A stretch of DNA of 64,000 bases from DATIXJ01 sp963714795 (GTDB taxonomy: Bacteria > Bacteroidota > Ignavibacteria > UBA10030 > SZUA-254), in contig CAVQPS010000009.1 of NCBI GenBank assembly GCA_963714795.1, forward strand, positions 1-64,000. Reading direction: 5' to 3'. The notes under the pieces were generated by a model, which made no database searches, had not been told where the DNA came from, and was given only the letters and a program-made list of their open reading frames with translations. Made by a program: the position numbers and the translations under genes. Of the stretch, positions 62,387-64,000 are shown in pieces (positions within the stretch are counted from its first letter, which is position 1; the number at the start of each line of letters is the position of its first letter).

Positions 62387-63354
62387 TACACGCTCACCGT
62401 CCGATGTTCGATCATCGCAAGCAATTGTGCACTTATTTTTTCCTGATACATGGTCACCGCAATCATGATTGCATTGATGACGATAATTTCGGTAGCAAAA
62501 TAGAGCGGCACGAAATTGATCAGAACTGCTACCGACATTACGATCATGCGTGTATTAGTGGTGAGGATCGCGTAATATTTCATCAGCGGTTTGTTGAACG
62601 TCCGGTATTCATCGCGAAACCATTCCGGAACGTTCTGACCGAATTCCGTTGCAACCAGTTTCCGCAATCGCTGGAAATTTTTTGAAAGCGATTCCTGCTG
62701 GACCGTATAATTCAAATAGGTACGCAGAAGAATTTTCTTCGCCGGGTTGCGGGAGAACTGCGTTGCTTCATATTCACGGCGGACTTCATCGGCACCTTCG
62801 AGTTCCGATTTTGCAGGATCGACCACAAATTTGAGATACGCGTTGCGGTAGTAATCCGCCAGCGAGCTTTGAATCGAATGGCTCGCTCCGCCGGCAAGCA
62901 CGAACAACAGCAGCCAGGGCCACCCGATGTCATAGGTCACCACCATACGCGCAAACAGGTGAAGATAAATACTCAGAAACATGATGTTGCCGCCGAGACC
63001 GTCGAGTATTCTGCCGATCTTCGATTTATGATTCGTCATACGCGCCAACTGACCATCCACACTGTCGAGCGTATCGGCAATGACCCAGAGAACAATGCCC
63101 CAGATATTGAGTGTCACGTCCCGGTAATACAGAAGATGACCGCCGGTCACACCGATAAAAATGCTGACAACCGTGACGACATTCGGCGTGATACCGAGTG
63201 CACGGCACAATTTCGCAATGACGTAACCGATCGGACGGTAAAAATATATATCGATCGTCTCTTCGACGTCGATCGATTTATATGTTGATTCGATCTGCGA
63301 CAAGTGTAAATACCTCGCTGAGAATGTTGATGCCTTCTTCCGCCGTCGCTTCAT
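62386..63354 (-). CDS. CDP-alcohol phosphatidyltransferase with altered active-site motif
   Basis: 322 aa, or about 305 aa if TTG 63303 is the start; ATG 63354 gives a basic leader (KRRRKKAST) that lies in the overlap with the aminotransferase gene. The CDP-alcohol motif D97-x2-D100-G101-x2-A104-R105-x8-G114-x3-D118-x3 is present, but the last Asp of the consensus, at 122, is Gly (GRILDGLGG). About six transmembrane helices follow the family layout. Members transfer a phosphoalcohol from a CDP donor to an alcohol acceptor; with an inositol-phosphate synthase in the operon an inositol-phosphate headgroup acceptor is inferred. Confidence 0.88.
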   Translation of the reverse strand: MKRRRKKASTFSARYLHLSQIESTYKSIDVEETIDIYFYRPIGYVIAKLCRALGITPNVVTVVSIFIGVTGGHLLYYRDVTLNIWGIVLWVIADTLDSVDGQLARMTNHKSKIGRILDGLGGNIMFLSIYLHLFARMVVTYDIGWPWLLLFVLAGGASHSIQSSLADYYRNAYLKFVVDPAKSELEGADEVRREYEATQFSRNPAKKILLRTYLNYTVQQESLSKNFQRLRKLVATEFGQNVPEWFRDEYRTFNKPLMKYYAILTTNTRMIVMSVAVLINFVPLYFATEIIVINAIMIAVTMYQEKISAQLLAMIEHRTVSV

Positions 63355-64000
63355 CGATAATGAGCGGCGGGTTGATGCGGATATCGGGATTATAACCCAT
63401 CGTAATAAGACCGCGTTTCAGGCATTCATGGAAAACAAATTTGCATGTTTCTTTATCGAGCTTTTCGTTCGTTTGCCGGTTCTTCACCAGTTCGACGCCG
63501 ATCAGCAAACCGCGACCGCGTACCTCACCGATGAACGGGAATTTCTCTTTCAGTGCCGTCAGTTTTTTCAGCATGAACGCACCGACACGGGCAGAATTTT
63601 CCACCAGTCCGTCTTCAATGATCGTTTTCACCGTCACGTACGCCGCGGCAGAGGCAAGAGGATTGCCGCCGTAACTCGATGAGCTTCCGCTTGCATTGGC
63701 AAACGGTTTTGAGAAAATAATTTTATCGCTCGACATCAAGCCGGTCATCGGATAGCCGCCGCCGAAACTTTTCCCGATGGTGATAATATCTGGAATAACG
63801 TTATCGTGCTGACATCCGAACAATTTGCCCGTGCGGCCGAAGCCCGTAATCATTTCATCGACGATCAGCAACGCGCCATGCTCATCGGCAACACGCCGAA
63901 GCTCGAGCAAATATCCCTCGGGTGGAACGACATTTCCATTCGTTCCCTGGATCGGCTCGACAATAAGCGCCGCGAGATTGCCGGTCGTTTCCACTTTAAT
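63278..64000 (-). CDS. Class III aminotransferase (partial, runs off the window)
   Basis: At least 241 aa, in frame to the window edge, so the N-terminal part lies beyond it. The PLP lysine is in IITIGKSFGGGYPMTGLM, with the cofactor Asp in LLIVDEMITGFGRTGKLFG. This resembles acetylornithine/4-aminobutyrate-type aminotransferases. It is the upstream gene of the inositol-phosphate synthase operon and its end overlaps the CDP-alcohol phosphotransferase start. It would install an amino group on a carbonyl made by a partner dehydrogenase, an inference from context. Confidence 0.9.
   Translation of the reverse strand: MKVETTGNLAALIVEPIQGTNGNVVPPEGYLLELRRVADEHGALLIVDEMITGFGRTGKLFGCQHDNVIPDIITIGKSFGGGYPMTGLMSSDKIIFSKPFANASGSSSSYGGNPLASAAAYVTVKTIIEDGLVENSARVGAFMLKKLTALKEKFPFIGEVRGRGLLIGVELVKNRQTNEKLDKETCKFVFHECLKRGLITMGYNPDIRINPPLIIDEATAEEGINILSEVFTLVADRINI

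Noticed and set aside
61469..62446. 325-codon open frame antisense to the oxidoreductase in the inositol operon
   Set aside because: A Cys/His/Arg-rich shadow of a clearly conserved Gfo/Idh/MocA gene.
1..64000. tRNA or rRNA genes and CRISPR arrays
   Set aside because: I inspected intergenic regions for cloverleaf arms with a TTCGA loop, rRNA-like segments and regular direct repeats with spacers and saw none; a tRNAscan-SE or CRISPR search would settle it.

Overview
The window reads as chromosome from a member of the Bacteroidota/Chlorobiota/Ignavibacteriota (FCB) assemblage, most like Ignavibacteria. The reasons are two secreted proteins ending in a type IX secretion (T9SS) sorting domain with the NYPNPFNP motif, a BatA-type double-transmembrane protein, a MG2/carboxypeptidase-regulatory/TonB-plug/alpha-2-macroglobulin composite, and promoters of the form TTG-N17-TAnnTT. 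I saw no rRNA, tRNA, CRISPR array or phage module.

Layout. 0-8 kb: an Ig-repeat lipoprotein, a broken propeller remnant, an ECF sigma factor, and its zinc-finger anti-sigma fused to a giant alpha-2-macroglobulin (frameshifted). 8-15 kb: a candidate small RNA, a T9SS-exported M1 aminopeptidase, and an operon of a BatA-like protein (frameshifted), hflX and a suhB-like phosphatase. 15-22 kb: a membrane-anchored 2Fe-2S ferredoxin (frameshifted), a TolB-like propeller, and an eight-gene minus-strand operon (murI, CADD-like para-aminobenzoate synthase, divergent deformylase, pterin dehydratase, pyrE, NUDIX, zinc ribbon, thymidine phosphorylase). 22-29 kb: a small membrane protein, an aldehyde dehydrogenase, a lipoprotein, a YbjQ protein, a large unknown Rossmann protein and a T9SS cargo. 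29-36 kb: a TolC/MacA/ATPase operon with three MacB-type permeases. 36-41 kb: CCA-adding enzyme, oxidoreductase, membrane glycosyltransferase-like protein and HAD phosphatase. 41-46 kb: class I aldolase, a copper P-type ATPase with five indels, rlmI and an outer-membrane protein on a possibly leaderless mRNA. 46-53 kb: uvrA, a beta-barrel protein and carB. 53-57.6 kb: an AT-rich accessory patch with a hairpin cluster, frameshifted small genes, a frameshifted GT39-like protein and an IS481-type element inserted in the centre of a palindrome. 57.7-64 kb: an outer-membrane protein and a minus-strand operon for an inositol-derived lipid headgroup (class III aminotransferase, CDP-alcohol phosphotransferase, oxidoreductase, HAD enzyme, inositol-phosphate synthase).

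Themes. About fourteen single-base indels interrupt otherwise well-conserved genes, roughly ten of them +1. They cluster in copA and in the 54-55 kb patch, so gene decay and assembly error must be separated before any of these genes is called dead. The strongest candidates for new biology are the inositol/amino-headgroup lipid operon with a non-canonical CDP-alcohol phosphotransferase, the sigma/anti-sigma-macroglobulin unit, the CADD-like self-sacrificing para-aminobenzoate synthase beside a pterin enzyme, and the orphan small RNA near 8.2 kb.
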